A stretch of 49,282 nt of DNA, taken from positions 1-49,282 of the forward strand of contig CAMSSU010000009.1 in the NCBI GenBank assembly GCA_947063485.1, read 5' to 3'. How positions within the stretch are numbered: position 1 is the stretch's first letter; each line of letters begins with the position of its first letter. This document shows, piece by piece, positions 16,865-24,535 of the stretch. The DNA is from an uncultured Clostridia bacterium. GTDB lineage: Bacteria > Bacillota > Clostridia > Christensenellales > Christensenellaceae. The notes under the pieces were generated by a model, which made no database searches, was not told where the DNA came from, and worked only from the letters and a program-made list of their open reading frames with translations. Position numbers and translations under genes: made by a program.

Positions 16865-17311
16865 ATGAAAAGAAAAGCGGTATTGCGTGGCATCGTTGGG
16901 ATGCCCGTGGGAATTTTAATTGGATATGCGATGACGGTTCTGCTGTCGCTGGGATGGGGGAGCGGGGAATACCTGCCCTGCGCCCCGGAGCTTACGGCGC
17001 GGATGGGCAGCGAGATGGGCGCGGTGCTTTTGCAGGCGGCGCTCTGCGCGGTGCTGGGCGCGGCCTTTGGCGCGAGCTCGATGATCTGGGAGATAGAGCG
17101 CTGGAGCATTGCCCGGCAGACGGCGGCCTATCTTTTTGCCACCAGCCTGGCCATGATGCCCACCGCCTACCTGCTCTACTGGATGCAGCACAGCCTGGCG
17201 GGCTTTTTGATTTACTTTGGCATCTACCTGCTCATCTTTTTGGCTATCTGGCTGGGCAACTATTTCGCCATCCGGCGCAGCATCCGGAAGATGAACGAGA
17301 AGCTGAAATAG
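16865..17311 (+). CDS. DUF3021 four-helix membrane protein
   Basis: The 148-residue protein has four predicted membrane helices (~8-30, 50-72, 84-104, 112-136) and a basic C-terminal tail (IRRSIRKMNEKLK), the DUF3021 layout. Its coupling to the LytTR gene upstream (8 bp) suggests it senses or inhibits at the membrane and passes the state to that regulator; this is inferred from the conserved gene pair, not shown here. The ATG at 16865 follows GTGAGGTGGAGC. The stretch 17312-17515 that follows has no gene I can support. Confidence 0.78.
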   Translation: MKRKAVLRGIVGMPVGILIGYAMTVLLSLGWGSGEYLPCAPELTARMGSEMGAVLLQAALCAVLGAAFGASSMIWEIERWSIARQTAAYLFATSLAMMPTAYLLYWMQHSLAGFLIYFGIYLLIFLAIWLGNYFAIRRSIRKMNEKLK

Positions 17312-17515
17312 CGGGAGGATGAGCCTAGGCGCGCGCCTGCCGCCGATGGGGCTTAAACGCAAAGGCGCGGGGGATGGGCGGCAAGGCTGGCAGAGCCGCT
17401 CTTCTCAGGTGAAAAATGTCGAAGCCAGACCAATGATTCTCCGTATTTTCATAAAATAAATGCAGAGGTCAGAGTTCTATGATACGAAACTGACGACAGG
17501 CTAATTTGGCTCACA

Positions 17516-17546
17516 AAAAAACCGCCGGGCATACCCGGCGGTTTTT
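17516..17546. terminator. Bidirectional terminator between DUF3021 and ABC exporter
   Basis: A perfect AACCGCCGGG/CCCGGCGGTT stem with a CATA loop is flanked by A and T runs. Confidence 0.9.
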
Positions 17547-17557
17547 CGCTGTTTTGA

Positions 17558-19309
17558 TTATTTTTGCTGTGTGCTCAGGGAATAGAGGTCGTGATAAATC
17601 CCGTGCTTTTGCAGGAGCTGTTCGTGCGTGCCCTGCTCTGCGATGCCCTCTTCCGTCAGCACCAGAATCAGGTCCGCGCCCTGAATGGTGGAGAGCCGGT
17701 GCGCGATGGTAAATGTCGTCCGCCCCTTGGCCAGCGCAGCCAGAGACTGCTGCACGATATGCTCGCTCTCGTTATCCAGCGCCGAGGTCGCCTCGTCCAA
17801 AATCAGGATAGGCGGGTTTTTCAGGAAAACCCGGGCGATGGAGATGCGCTGTTTCTGCCCGCCCGAGAGCTTGACGCCCCGCTCGCCGACGTAGGTATCG
17901 TAGCCGTCCTCCAGCTCCGAAATGAAGCTGTGCGCGCCCGCCTGCTTGGCCGCCCGGATGATATCTTCCCGGCTGGCGCCCGGGCAGCCATAGGCGATGT
18001 TGTCGTAGACAGAGCCCGAGAAGAGGTAGACATCCTGCTGGACGATTCCGATATGATCCCGCAGGGAATGCAACTGGATTTTCTGAATATCCGTGCCGTC
18101 TAACAGGATTTTGCCTTCCGTCAGGTCGTAAAACCGGGGGATGAGGTGGCAGAGCGTCGTCTTGCCGCTGCCCGAAGGGCCGACCAGAGCCACGTTCTGC
18201 CCAGCCGCGATTTCCAGATTGATATCCTTCAGCACATATTCCTGATCCGGCGCATACCGGAAGCCGGCGTTTTGGAAGGTGATACTGCCCTTGACATCCG
18301 AGATGGGCAGAGCATCCGGGGCGTCGTAGTTTTCCACCGGGACGTCCATCACCTCAAAGAACCGCTCGATGCCCGTGATGCCCCGCTGGAACTGCTCCAT
18401 AAACTCGATGATGCGGCGGATGGCCGTGAGCAATACGCTGACATACAGCAGATAAGCCGTGAAATCTCCGGCGTCAATTTTCCCGGCCTTGAGGAAGAAC
18501 GCGCCGGATACCACAACCGTGATATACATCAGTCCGTCGAAAAAGCGGGAGGTGGCGGAAAAACCGCCCATATACAGATAGGAGCGGCGCTTGACGCTTA
18601 AAAACCTGTGGTTGTTTTTCCCAAATTTTTTGGATTCCACCTGCTCGTTGCCAAAGCTCTTGACAGCCCGGATACCCAGCAGGCTGTCTTCCACCTGCGC
18701 GTTGATCTCGCCCAGATGGTGACGCGATTCCTGGAACGCCCGTTTCATTTTGAAGCGGAAGGAGAGCGTGCAAAACAGCATGACGGGCAGAATCGAGAAG
18801 ATGATCAGCGTCATGGGCAGGTTGGTATTCGCCAGAATGGCAAAGGAAATGCCGATTTTGAGCACAGCCGAGAGCAGTTCCTCCGGGAAATGATGCGCAA
18901 ACTCGGTAACGTCGTTGAGATCCGAAGTGATGCGGCTCATGAGCTGGCCGATTTTGGTGTTGTCGTAGTAGGAATACGAGAGCAGCTGCATATGCGCAAA
19001 GAGATCTCGGCGCATATCCGCCTCGATTTGGGCGCCGGTGATATGCCCGAAGGAGGATTTATAGAATTCCGCCAGGGCATCCAGCAGCCGCAGGCCCAGA
19101 TAGCACAGGCCGATATTGATAATGAGCGAAGCCGAAAGCGCGGCGGGGTCGTCTCCGGCGGCAGAGGTGATATAGCGCGCGATGAGCGGCAGAATCAGCT
19201 CGGCGGCGACGGTAAAGGCGCAGCAGAACAGATCCATCAAAAAAGCTGCCTTGTGATGGCCGTAGTATGGCAAAAACCTTCGGAGATACCCTTTCTTCTT
19301 TTTCTTCAT
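17558..19309 (-). CDS. ABC exporter, fused permease and ATPase
   Basis: This 583-residue half-transporter of the MsbA/LmrA-like type is expected to work as a dimer. Residues ~1-320 form six membrane helices, with the ELLSAVL... coupling region between them. The nucleotide-binding domain (~335-583) has Walker A GPSGSGKTT (~375), signature LSGGQKQR (~479), Walker B ILILDEATSALD (~500) and the H-loop AHRLSTI. All catalytic elements are intact. Substrates for this type range over lipids, drugs and peptides, and none can be assigned here. It is a single-gene unit with its own promoter at 19347-19376 and a shared terminator. Confidence 0.93.
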   Translation of the reverse strand: MKKKKKGYLRRFLPYYGHHKAAFLMDLFCCAFTVAAELILPLIARYITSAAGDDPAALSASLIINIGLCYLGLRLLDALAEFYKSSFGHITGAQIEADMRRDLFAHMQLLSYSYYDNTKIGQLMSRITSDLNDVTEFAHHFPEELLSAVLKIGISFAILANTNLPMTLIIFSILPVMLFCTLSFRFKMKRAFQESRHHLGEINAQVEDSLLGIRAVKSFGNEQVESKKFGKNNHRFLSVKRRSYLYMGGFSATSRFFDGLMYITVVVSGAFFLKAGKIDAGDFTAYLLYVSVLLTAIRRIIEFMEQFQRGITGIERFFEVMDVPVENYDAPDALPISDVKGSITFQNAGFRYAPDQEYVLKDINLEIAAGQNVALVGPSGSGKTTLCHLIPRFYDLTEGKILLDGTDIQKIQLHSLRDHIGIVQQDVYLFSGSVYDNIAYGCPGASREDIIRAAKQAGAHSFISELEDGYDTYVGERGVKLSGGQKQRISIARVFLKNPPILILDEATSALDNESEHIVQQSLAALAKGRTTFTIAHRLSTIQGADLILVLTEEGIAEQGTHEQLLQKHGIYHDLYSLSTQQK

Positions 19310-19346
19310 TTTTCCTCAAATTTCCTTTCGTTTTGCGTGCCCCTCC

Positions 19347-19376
19347 ATTATAGCAAACAAAGCGGGCAAATGCCAA
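19347..19376 (-). promoter_or_regulatory. Sigma-A-type promoter for the ABC exporter
   Basis: On the minus strand, TTGGCA (19376-19371), an 18-bp spacer and a perfect TATAAT (19352-19347). Confidence 0.7.
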
Positions 19377-19407
19377 GGCATGGAGCAAACTTTCGCGCAG
19401 GCAGGGC

Positions 19408-19440
19408 TTTTCAGCCGGAGCATTTTCGGATAAAATAGAG
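19408..19440 (+). promoter_or_regulatory. Likely mscL promoter sharing an 18-bp core with the ackA promoter
   Basis: A weak TTTTCA (19408-19413), a 17-bp spacer and TAAAAT (19431-19436). Bases 19423-19440 (TTTTCGGATAAAATAGAG) are identical to 23258-23275. Confidence 0.5.
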
Positions 19441-19471
19441 GAAAAGAGTGTTTCGGAAAGGAAGCATACGA

Positions 19472-19897
19472 ATGAAAAAGATATTTGGGGAATTTAAGGA
19501 TTTTATCTCCCGCGGCAATGTCATGGATATGGCCGTTGGTGTGATCATCGGCGGCGCGTTCACGGCCATCGTAAATTCGCTGGTTTCGGATCTGCTCAAC
19601 CCGATTTTGGGGCTGATTACCGGCGGTATGATGGATTTTTCGGATCTGACAATTCCGCTGGGCGGCACGAGCCTCAATTACGGCGCGTTCCTCACGGCGG
19701 TGATCAACTTCCTGCTGGTTGCGCTGGTGATTTTTGGCATGACAAAAGCTCTCAACTCCCTGCACCGCAAAAAGGAACAGCAGGAGGAGCAGGAAGAGAC
19801 GCAGGAGAAGCAGCCCCGCCTTTGCCCCTACTGCAAGAGCGAGATCGCGGAGGACGCCACGCGCTGCCCGCACTGCACTTCCCAGCTGGATGCTTGA
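19472..19897 (+). CDS. mscL: Large-conductance mechanosensitive channel with zinc-ribbon tail
   Basis: The 141-residue protein forms a homo-pentameric channel opened by membrane tension during hypo-osmotic shock. It shows the canonical N-terminal helix and TM1 ([34 protein letters not shown]), a short outer loop and TM2 (~75-97). A charged helix ([15 protein letters not shown]) links to a C-terminal zinc ribbon ([18 protein letters not shown]). The ribbon replaces the plain C-terminal bundle end of E. coli MscL. The ATG at 19472 is preceded by AAAGGAAG. The stop codon (19895-19897) overlaps the -35 box of the ribU promoter. Confidence 0.93.
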   Translation: MKKIFGEFKDFISRGNVMDMAVGVIIGGAFTAIVNSLVSDLLNPILGLITGGMMDFSDLTIPLGGTSLNYGAFLTAVINFLLVALVIFGMTKALNSLHRKKEQQEEQEETQEKQPRLCPYCKSEIAEDATRCPHCTSQLDA

Positions 19898-19922
19898 CAG
19901 CGCTCTTTGCCGGCGCTATAAT
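19894..19922 (+). promoter_or_regulatory. Consensus sigma-A promoter for the FMN riboswitch/ribU
   Basis: A perfect TTGACA (19894-19899), a 17-bp spacer and a perfect TATAAT (19917-19922). The -35 box overlaps the mscL stop codon. Confidence 0.9.
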
Positions 19923-19942
19923 GAGCGGGAAGTAAATAGAAG

Positions 19943-20053
19943 ATCTTCAGGGCGGGGTGTGATTCCCCACCGGCAGTAGAGCCTGCGAGCCCCACAGGGG
20001 TTGATACGGTGCGATTCCGTAGCCGACGGTATAGTCCGGATGGAAGAAGATAT
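19943..20053 (+). promoter_or_regulatory. FMN riboswitch (RFN element)
   Basis: The conserved RFN blocks occur in order: ATCTTCAGGGCGGGGTG, ATTCCCCACCGGCAGT, AGCCTGCGAGCCCCACA, GGTGCGATTCCGTAGCCGAC, and GTATAGTCCGGATGGAAGAAG closing with the start of the element. It binds flavin mononucleotide. Here it precedes a terminator hairpin and ribU, so high FMN should reduce riboflavin import. Confidence 0.97.
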
Positions 20054-20056
20054 GTG

Positions 20057-20108
20057 AAAACGCCCTGTTTTGGCGAGCTGTTTTTCGGCTCCAGGCAGGG
20101 CGTTTTAA
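20057..20108 (+). terminator. Riboswitch-controlled terminator
   Basis: AAAACGCCCTG pairs with CAGGGCGTTTT around an inner GAGC/GCTC stem, ending in TTTTAATTT. It lies between the FMN aptamer and ribU, the expected expression platform. Confidence 0.85.
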
Positions 20109-20139
20109 TTTACCGCATATCTTGAAAGGAAGGAAACAT

Positions 20140-20748
20140 ATGGTTTTGGCGGAAGGAACAAAAAGGCGCATTCCTGTGCGCAGTATTGCGGTAACGGGCA
20201 TTTTGGCGGCGCTGGCGTCTGTGCTCATGTTTTTGGATTTCAGCATTCCGGTGATGCCGGGCTTTATCAAGCTGGATTTTTCCGAGCTGCCCGCTCTTTT
20301 GGCGGCGTATGCGCTGGGGCCGGTTTCGGGCGTGGTAGTCTGCCTGGTCAAAAACCTGGTCAACCTGCTTTCGACCTCCACGGGCGGCGTGGGCGAGCTT
20401 TCCAACTTCGTGCTGGGCGCGTGCTTCGTGCTGCCGGCAGGGATCATCTATCAGAAGCGCAAAACGCGCAAAGCGGCCTTTTGGGGCGCAGTGCTGGGCG
20501 CAGTGGTGATGGCGGTGGTGAGCATTTTCTCCAACTACTACATCATGTATCCCATCTATACGGCGTTCATGCCCATGGAAGTGATCATCGGGATGTATCA
20601 GGCCATTGCGCCTGGCGTGCAGACGCTTTGGGACGCTTTGCTCTGGTTCAACCTGCCCTTCACTTTCTTTAAGGGAATGTGCTCGGTGGCCATCGCGTTT
20701 CTCATCTATAAGCACATCTCCCCGCTGCTTAAGGGAAAAAAGAATTGA
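20140..20748 (+). CDS. ribU: Riboflavin ECF transporter S component
   Basis: The 202-residue membrane protein has five to six helices and the RibU pattern: an early LAALASVLMFLDFSIPVMPGFIKLDFSELPALLAAYALGP block, then LVKNLVNLLSTSTGGVGELSNF. It would bind riboflavin outside and deliver it with the shared energy-coupling module (EcfAA'T), which is not encoded in this window. The FMN riboswitch upstream directly supports the substrate. The ATG at 20140 was preferred to the TTG at 20122 because AAGGAAGG lies just before it. The stop codon overlaps the -35 box of the lplA promoter. Confidence 0.95.
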   Translation: MVLAEGTKRRIPVRSIAVTGILAALASVLMFLDFSIPVMPGFIKLDFSELPALLAAYALGPVSGVVVCLVKNLVNLLSTSTGGVGELSNFVLGACFVLPAGIIYQKRKTRKAAFWGAVLGAVVMAVVSIFSNYYIMYPIYTAFMPMEVIIGMYQAIAPGVQTLWDALLWFNLPFTFFKGMCSVAIAFLIYKHISPLLKGKKN

Positions 20749-20773
20749 ACTTTGCCCAGGGATTGGGTAAAAT
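20745..20773 (+). promoter_or_regulatory. Promoter for lplA
   Basis: TTGAAC (20745-20750), a 17-bp spacer and TAAAAT (20768-20773). The -35 box overlaps the ribU stop codon. Confidence 0.6.
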
Positions 20774-20793
20774 AGCAGGGAATGGAGGCAGCT

Positions 20794-21762
20794 ATGAAGG
20801 CATACTTTTTTCTCTGCGAGACTAACGACGGCTGGCGCAACCTTGCGGCAGATGAATACTTTTTGAACCACATCGGCAAAGACGAGATTTTGCTTCATAT
20901 CTATATCAATGCGCCGGCAGTGATCATCGGCAAGAACCAGAACGCCTGGCGCGAATGCAATTTAAAGGCCATGGAGGCAGACGGCGTCAAGCTGGTGCGC
21001 CGGATCAGCGGCGGCGGCGCGGTGTATCACGATCTGGGCAATGTGAACTTCTCGTTTATCGCGCATAAGGATATTTACGACGTCCCCCGGCAGATGAACG
21101 TCATCCTGCGGGCTGTGCGGGAGCTGGGCATTTCTGCCGAGTTCAGCGGCAGAAACGACCTTTTGGCCGAGGGCAGGAAGTTTTCGGGCAACGCGTTCTG
21201 CGTGCGGGGCGAAGGCCGCCAGCACCACGGGACGCTGCTGCTTTCGGCGGATCTCTCCAAGCTGCCAGGGTATCTGAACGTTTCGGATGAAAAACTTCGG
21301 AGCAAGGGCGTCTCCTCCGTGCGCTCCAGAGTCTGCAATCTCTGCGAGTTCAACGCCCAGATCACAAGCGATGGCATGATAGAGGCGCTGAAAAAAGGGT
21401 TCGCCCAGGAATACGGCGCGTTTGAAAACTGGGAGCTGGATGCGGCCGCCCGGCAGGAGATAGAATCGCTCTATGAGAAGCAGTCCTCCTGGCAGTGGAG
21501 GCTGGGCCAGGCGCCGCGCTTCGATTTGGAGCTGAAAAACCGCTTCGATTGGGGCGAAATTCAGGTTCTGCTCTCTTTCCGGCAGGCGCATGTCAGCCAG
21601 GTGCAGGTTTACAGCGATGCGCTGGATACCGAACTGGCGGAACAGCTGGCGCAAATGCTGCAGGGAGCGCGGTTTACGGCAGGCGATCTGGCGGCGGCAG
21701 TTTTGCCGGAGAAAAAGGAGCTGGCCGAGATTGCCGGATGGCTGGGCAGCCTGGAATATTAG
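20794..21762 (+). CDS. lplA: Lipoate--protein ligase
   Basis: The 322-residue enzyme activates lipoate (or octanoate) with ATP and attaches it to a lysine of lipoyl domains. Signature elements are RRISGGGAVYHDLGNVNFSF (~69-88), the catalytic lysine K129 in GRKFSGNAF, and a C-terminal accessory domain (~240-322), as in full-length LplA. The natural target in this window is the E2 protein encoded at 45413. No lipA or lipB gene is visible here, so scavenged lipoate is the likely source. The ATG at 20794 is eight bases after GGAGG; an ATG at 20782 lies before that site and was rejected. Confidence 0.92.
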   Translation: MKAYFFLCETNDGWRNLAADEYFLNHIGKDEILLHIYINAPAVIIGKNQNAWRECNLKAMEADGVKLVRRISGGGAVYHDLGNVNFSFIAHKDIYDVPRQMNVILRAVRELGISAEFSGRNDLLAEGRKFSGNAFCVRGEGRQHHGTLLLSADLSKLPGYLNVSDEKLRSKGVSSVRSRVCNLCEFNAQITSDGMIEALKKGFAQEYGAFENWELDAAARQEIESLYEKQSSWQWRLGQAPRFDLELKNRFDWGEIQVLLSFRQAHVSQVQVYSDALDTELAEQLAQMLQGARFTAGDLAAAVLPEKKELAEIAGWLGSLEY

Positions 21763-21770
21763 GGAAAACA

Positions 21771-21801
21771 AAAAAGCTGGCGCTTTGCGCCAGCTTTTTT
21801 T
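21771..21801. terminator. Bidirectional terminator between lplA and ridA
   Basis: A GCTGGCGC/GCGCCAGC stem with a TTT loop is flanked by A and T runs. Confidence 0.9.
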
Positions 21802-21820
21802 ACGGGAATTTTTGGAAAAT

Positions 21821-22192
21821 TTAGATTTCTGCGATGGCCTCCACTTCGCAAAGCACGTCTTTCGGCAGTGCCTTGACGGCCACGCAGGAGCGGGCGGGTT
21901 TTCCCGTGAAATACTGCTCGTAGACGGCGTTGAACGCGGCGAAGTCCGCCATATCCGCTAAAAAGCAGGTTGTCTTGATAACTTTCTCAAAGCTGCTGCC
22001 GGCGGCTTCCAGAATAGCGCCAAGATTTTGAATGGAGCAATGCGCCTGAGCAGCCACATCCTGCCCGGAAACCTCTCCCGTCGCCGCATCCAGCGGGATC
22101 TGCCCGGAAGTAAAAATCAGATTGCCGGCGATTTTCGCCTGAGAATAAGGGCCGATGGCCGCGGGCGCCTTGTCTGTCGCGATGGTTTTCAT
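21821..22192 (-). CDS. ridA: RidA-family reactive-intermediate deaminase
   Basis: The 123-residue trimeric enzyme of the YjgF/YER057c/UK114 family hydrolyses reactive enamine/imine intermediates released by PLP enzymes, giving 2-ketoacids and ammonia. Diagnostic stretches are GPYSQAKIAGNLIFTSGQIPLD near the N-terminus, the substrate-binding Arg and Cys in KPARSCVAVKALPKDVLCEVEAIA, and the closing Glu. The start at 22192 (MKTIATDKAP) is preceded by GGAGGTG at the right distance; an earlier in-frame ATG at 22210 lies before this site. It is a single-gene unit with its own promoter back-to-back with that of the aldo/keto reductase. Confidence 0.95.
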   Translation of the reverse strand: MKTIATDKAPAAIGPYSQAKIAGNLIFTSGQIPLDAATGEVSGQDVAAQAHCSIQNLGAILEAAGSSFEKVIKTTCFLADMADFAAFNAVYEQYFTGKPARSCVAVKALPKDVLCEVEAIAEI

Positions 22193-22219
22193 CAAAATGC
22201 ACCTCCACATTTTTTCTCT

Positions 22220-22248
22220 ATTATAGCGGATTTTTGCCGGGCGCTCAA
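22220..22248 (-). promoter_or_regulatory. Promoter for ridA
   Basis: On the minus strand, TTGAGC (22248-22243), a 17-bp spacer and TATAAT (22225-22220). Confidence 0.75.
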
Positions 22249-22257
22249 GTTTGATAG

Positions 22258-22286
22258 TTGTACTTCAAAAGATGTTGTGATAGAAT
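22258..22286 (+). promoter_or_regulatory. Promoter for the aldo/keto reductase
   Basis: TTGTAC (22258-22263), a 17-bp spacer and TAGAAT (22281-22286). Its -35 lies only nine bases from the ridA -35 box. Confidence 0.55.
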
Positions 22287-22340
22287 AGGGCTATCAAGTT
22301 TTATTTTGAGAAAAGAAATTAGAAAACGGAGGAAATTCAA

Positions 22341-23180
22341 ATGTTGAAATCTATCAACGATGTAACGAAGCTTTCCAACGGTGTTCTCATGCCCTGGCTG
22401 GGCCTTGGCGTTTGGCAGGCAGAGAACAACGATGCGGAGTATGCGGTCAAGTGGGCGGTCGAGGCGGGCTATCGCCATATCGATACGGCGGCTTGCTACG
22501 AGAACGAAGTCCAGACGGGCAAAGGCATCAAGGATTGCGGCGTCAGCCGGCAGGATCTGTTCGTAACGTCCAAATTCTTCGGGCCCAAGCATTCCTATGA
22601 GAACGCCATCGCTTCCTGCGAGCAGACGCTCAAAGATTTGCAGACGGATTATCTCGACCTGTTCCTGATTCACTGGCCCATGCCCAAGCAGGAGAAGTAT
22701 GTGGAAGTCTGGCATGCGCTGGAGAAGCTGTATAAAGACGGCAAAGTCCGCGCGATCGGCGTTTCCAACTTCTATGCAGAGTATATCGACAACGTCATCG
22801 CAAACAGCGACATCGTCCCGCATGTTTTGCAGGTTGAGTATCACCCCTTCTATCAGCAGAAGAGCCTTCAGGCATACTGCAAAGAGAAGGGCATCCAGTA
22901 TGAGGCATATTCTCCGCTGGCGCAGGGCGCTATTTTTGAGAGCGATATCCTCAAAAACCTGGCAGAGAAATACGGCAAATCCGTCGCTCAGCTGGTTCTG
23001 CGCTGGGAGATGCAGAATGGCGTCGTCGTCATTCCCAAATCCGTCCACCAGAACCGCATCATCCAGAACAGCGAGATCTTCGATTTCGAGATCAGCGATG
23101 CTGATATGAAGATCATCGACGATATGGAAGAGGATCGCAAGATCACCTGCCCGCGCCCGGATGAGCTGAACCTGGAATAA
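22341..23180 (+). CDS. Aldo/keto reductase
   Basis: The 279-residue protein is an NAD(P)H-dependent TIM-barrel reductase of the AKR5-like branch (2,5-diketogluconate reductase or glyoxal reductase type). The catalytic tetrad is recognisable: Asp in YRHIDTAACYENE (~47), Tyr in the same stretch, Lys in LFVTSKFF (~78) and His in LFLIHWPMP (~111). The cofactor end has VVIPKSVHQNRIIQN, as in NADPH-dependent members. The family reduces aldehydes and ketones, and the physiological substrate cannot be read from sequence. A strong ACGGAGGAAA ribosome site precedes the ATG, and the gene is closed by a terminator. Confidence 0.93.
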   Translation: MLKSINDVTKLSNGVLMPWLGLGVWQAENNDAEYAVKWAVEAGYRHIDTAACYENEVQTGKGIKDCGVSRQDLFVTSKFFGPKHSYENAIASCEQTLKDLQTDYLDLFLIHWPMPKQEKYVEVWHALEKLYKDGKVRAIGVSNFYAEYIDNVIANSDIVPHVLQVEYHPFYQQKSLQAYCKEKGIQYEAYSPLAQGAIFESDILKNLAEKYGKSVAQLVLRWEMQNGVVVIPKSVHQNRIIQNSEIFDFEISDADMKIIDDMEEDRKITCPRPDELNLE

Positions 23181-23196
23181 TCCACGCAAGAATAAG

Positions 23197-23227
23197 GCAG
23201 GCGGCGCAACAGCGCCGCCTGCTTTTT
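23197..23227 (+). terminator. Terminator of the aldo/keto reductase gene
   Basis: A perfect GCAGGCGGCGC/GCGCCGCCTGC stem with an AACA loop is followed by TTTTT. Confidence 0.93.
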
Positions 23228-23241
23228 GCTTGGAACAGGGA

Positions 23242-23275
23242 TTGGCAGCAGGGCGCTTTTTCGGATAAAATAGAG
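23242..23275 (+). promoter_or_regulatory. Promoter of the acyl kinase gene
   Basis: TTGGCA (23242-23247), an 18-bp spacer and TAAAAT (23266-23271). The 18-mer at 23258-23275 is identical to one in the mscL promoter. Confidence 0.6.
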
Positions 23276-23294
23276 TTGTGAGAGGAGAGCCAAG

Positions 23295-24479
23295 ATGAAA
23301 ATACTCGTTTGCAATGCGGGGAGCACCTCGCTGAAGTTTAAGCTGTATCAGATGCCGGAGGAGCAGGTGCTGGCCGAATGCCGCATCGAGCGGATCGCAG
23401 ACCCAAAGGGCGGCCGGTTTTTCTATCAGGGGCCGGAGGGGAAAACAGAGGAGCGCGCCCAGCAGACCCGGGATTACCGGGAGGGGATTCGCTGTTTTCT
23501 GCGCCTGCTGACGGACAAAGCGCTGGGCGCCATCGGAGATTGGCGGCAGATAGATGCGGTTGGCTTTAAAACCGTGCTCTCCAAAGGGCACTATGGCGTG
23601 CACTTGCTGACCGAGGAAGTTTTGCAGGGGATGCGGGACTATATGACGGTCGCCCCCGTGCACAACAGCTGCTATTTGCAGGCCATTGCCGCGGTGGAGG
23701 AGGAGCTGCCGGGCATTCCAAGGGTGGGCGTGTTCGAAACGGCCTTTCACCAGACCATGAAGCCCGAGGCCTATCTCTATTCCCTGCCCTATGAGTGGCA
23801 TGAAAAATATGGCGTGCGCCGCCTGGGCTATCACGGCGCCAGCCATGGCTATATCGCCTCCTGTCTGAACGAGCTGGAGGGCGCGCACTACCGGGCGGTT
23901 TCCTGCCATCTGGGCGGCAGCGGCTCGCTGGCGGCAATTGTAGACGGCAAGTGCGTGGATACCAGCTTTGGAATGTCCCTGCAAACGGGCATTCCCCAGA
24001 CCAACCGCAGCGGAGATATCGATCCCTTCCTCATCTTCCACATGGTGCAGGCCGAAGGGCTGAGCCTGGAGGAAGTCAAGCGCCAGATGGAGAGCCAGGG
24101 AGGCCTGCTGGGCATCTCGGGCGTGAGCGGGGATCTGCGCGATATTGAGCAGGCCGCGCCGCACAGCGAGCGGGCGAGGCTGGCCATCGAGATCTATTGC
24201 CGGGAAATTGCGCGCTATATCGGGGGCTATGCGGCGATCATGGGCGGGCTGGATGCCGTCGCCTTTACGGGCGGCATCGGGGAAAACAGCGCCCTGGTGC
24301 GCGGGAAAGTGCTGGAGCGGCTGGCCTTTCTTGGCGTAGCGCTGAAAGGCGAGGCGAAAAAGGGCGAGATCTCCTGCATTACCCAGCCGGGCAGTGCAGT
24401 GCGGGCCTATGTGATCCCGGCTAACGAGGAGCTGGGCATTGCGCGCAGGACGATGGGACTGATGCACCAGGGCGCGTAG
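23295..24479 (+). CDS. Divergent acetate/propionate-kinase-family protein
   Basis: The 394-residue ASKHA-fold acyl kinase aligns over its full length with AckA, which interconverts acyl phosphate and ADP with acid and ATP. Conserved elements are NAGSTSLKFKL at the N-terminus, APVHN (H123), YHGASH (H180), NRSGDIDP (R238) and FTGGIGENS (E330). Departures from classic AckA are clear. The RVVHGG substrate block is replaced by FKTVLSKGHYG, leaving Lys where the acetate-binding Arg is expected. VFDTAF is VFETAF (Asp to Glu at 148). CHLGNG is CHLGGSG. It therefore belongs to a distinct subfamily whose acyl substrate may differ. It has its own promoter and a shared terminator, and no phosphotransacetylase gene is adjacent. 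Confidence 0.8.
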   Translation: MKILVCNAGSTSLKFKLYQMPEEQVLAECRIERIADPKGGRFFYQGPEGKTEERAQQTRDYREGIRCFLRLLTDKALGAIGDWRQIDAVGFKTVLSKGHYGVHLLTEEVLQGMRDYMTVAPVHNSCYLQAIAAVEEELPGIPRVGVFETAFHQTMKPEAYLYSLPYEWHEKYGVRRLGYHGASHGYIASCLNELEGAHYRAVSCHLGGSGSLAAIVDGKCVDTSFGMSLQTGIPQTNRSGDIDPFLIFHMVQAEGLSLEEVKRQMESQGGLLGISGVSGDLRDIEQAAPHSERARLAIEIYCREIARYIGGYAAIMGGLDAVAFTGGIGENSALVRGKVLERLAFLGVALKGEAKKGEISCITQPGSAVRAYVIPANEELGIARRTMGLMHQGA

Positions 24480-24495
24480 CGCAGTTTTTGGAAAT

Positions 24496-24528
24496 AAAAA
24501 AGCACCCCAGGCTCTGGAGTGCTTTTTT
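24496..24528. terminator. Bidirectional terminator between acyl kinase and lepB
   Basis: A GCACCCCAG/CTGGAGTGC stem with one mismatch is flanked by A5 and T6. Confidence 0.85.
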
Positions 24529-24535
24529 GATGCGC

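Noticed and set aside
17312-17515. Stretch after the DUF3021 gene checked for a small gene or RNA
   Set aside because: No frame with a ribosome site and no convincing structure before the terminator at 17516.
22245-24467. 740-residue minus-strand frame across the aldo/keto reductase and acyl kinase
   Set aside because: It crosses two real genes, a terminator and promoters; the translation has no family features.
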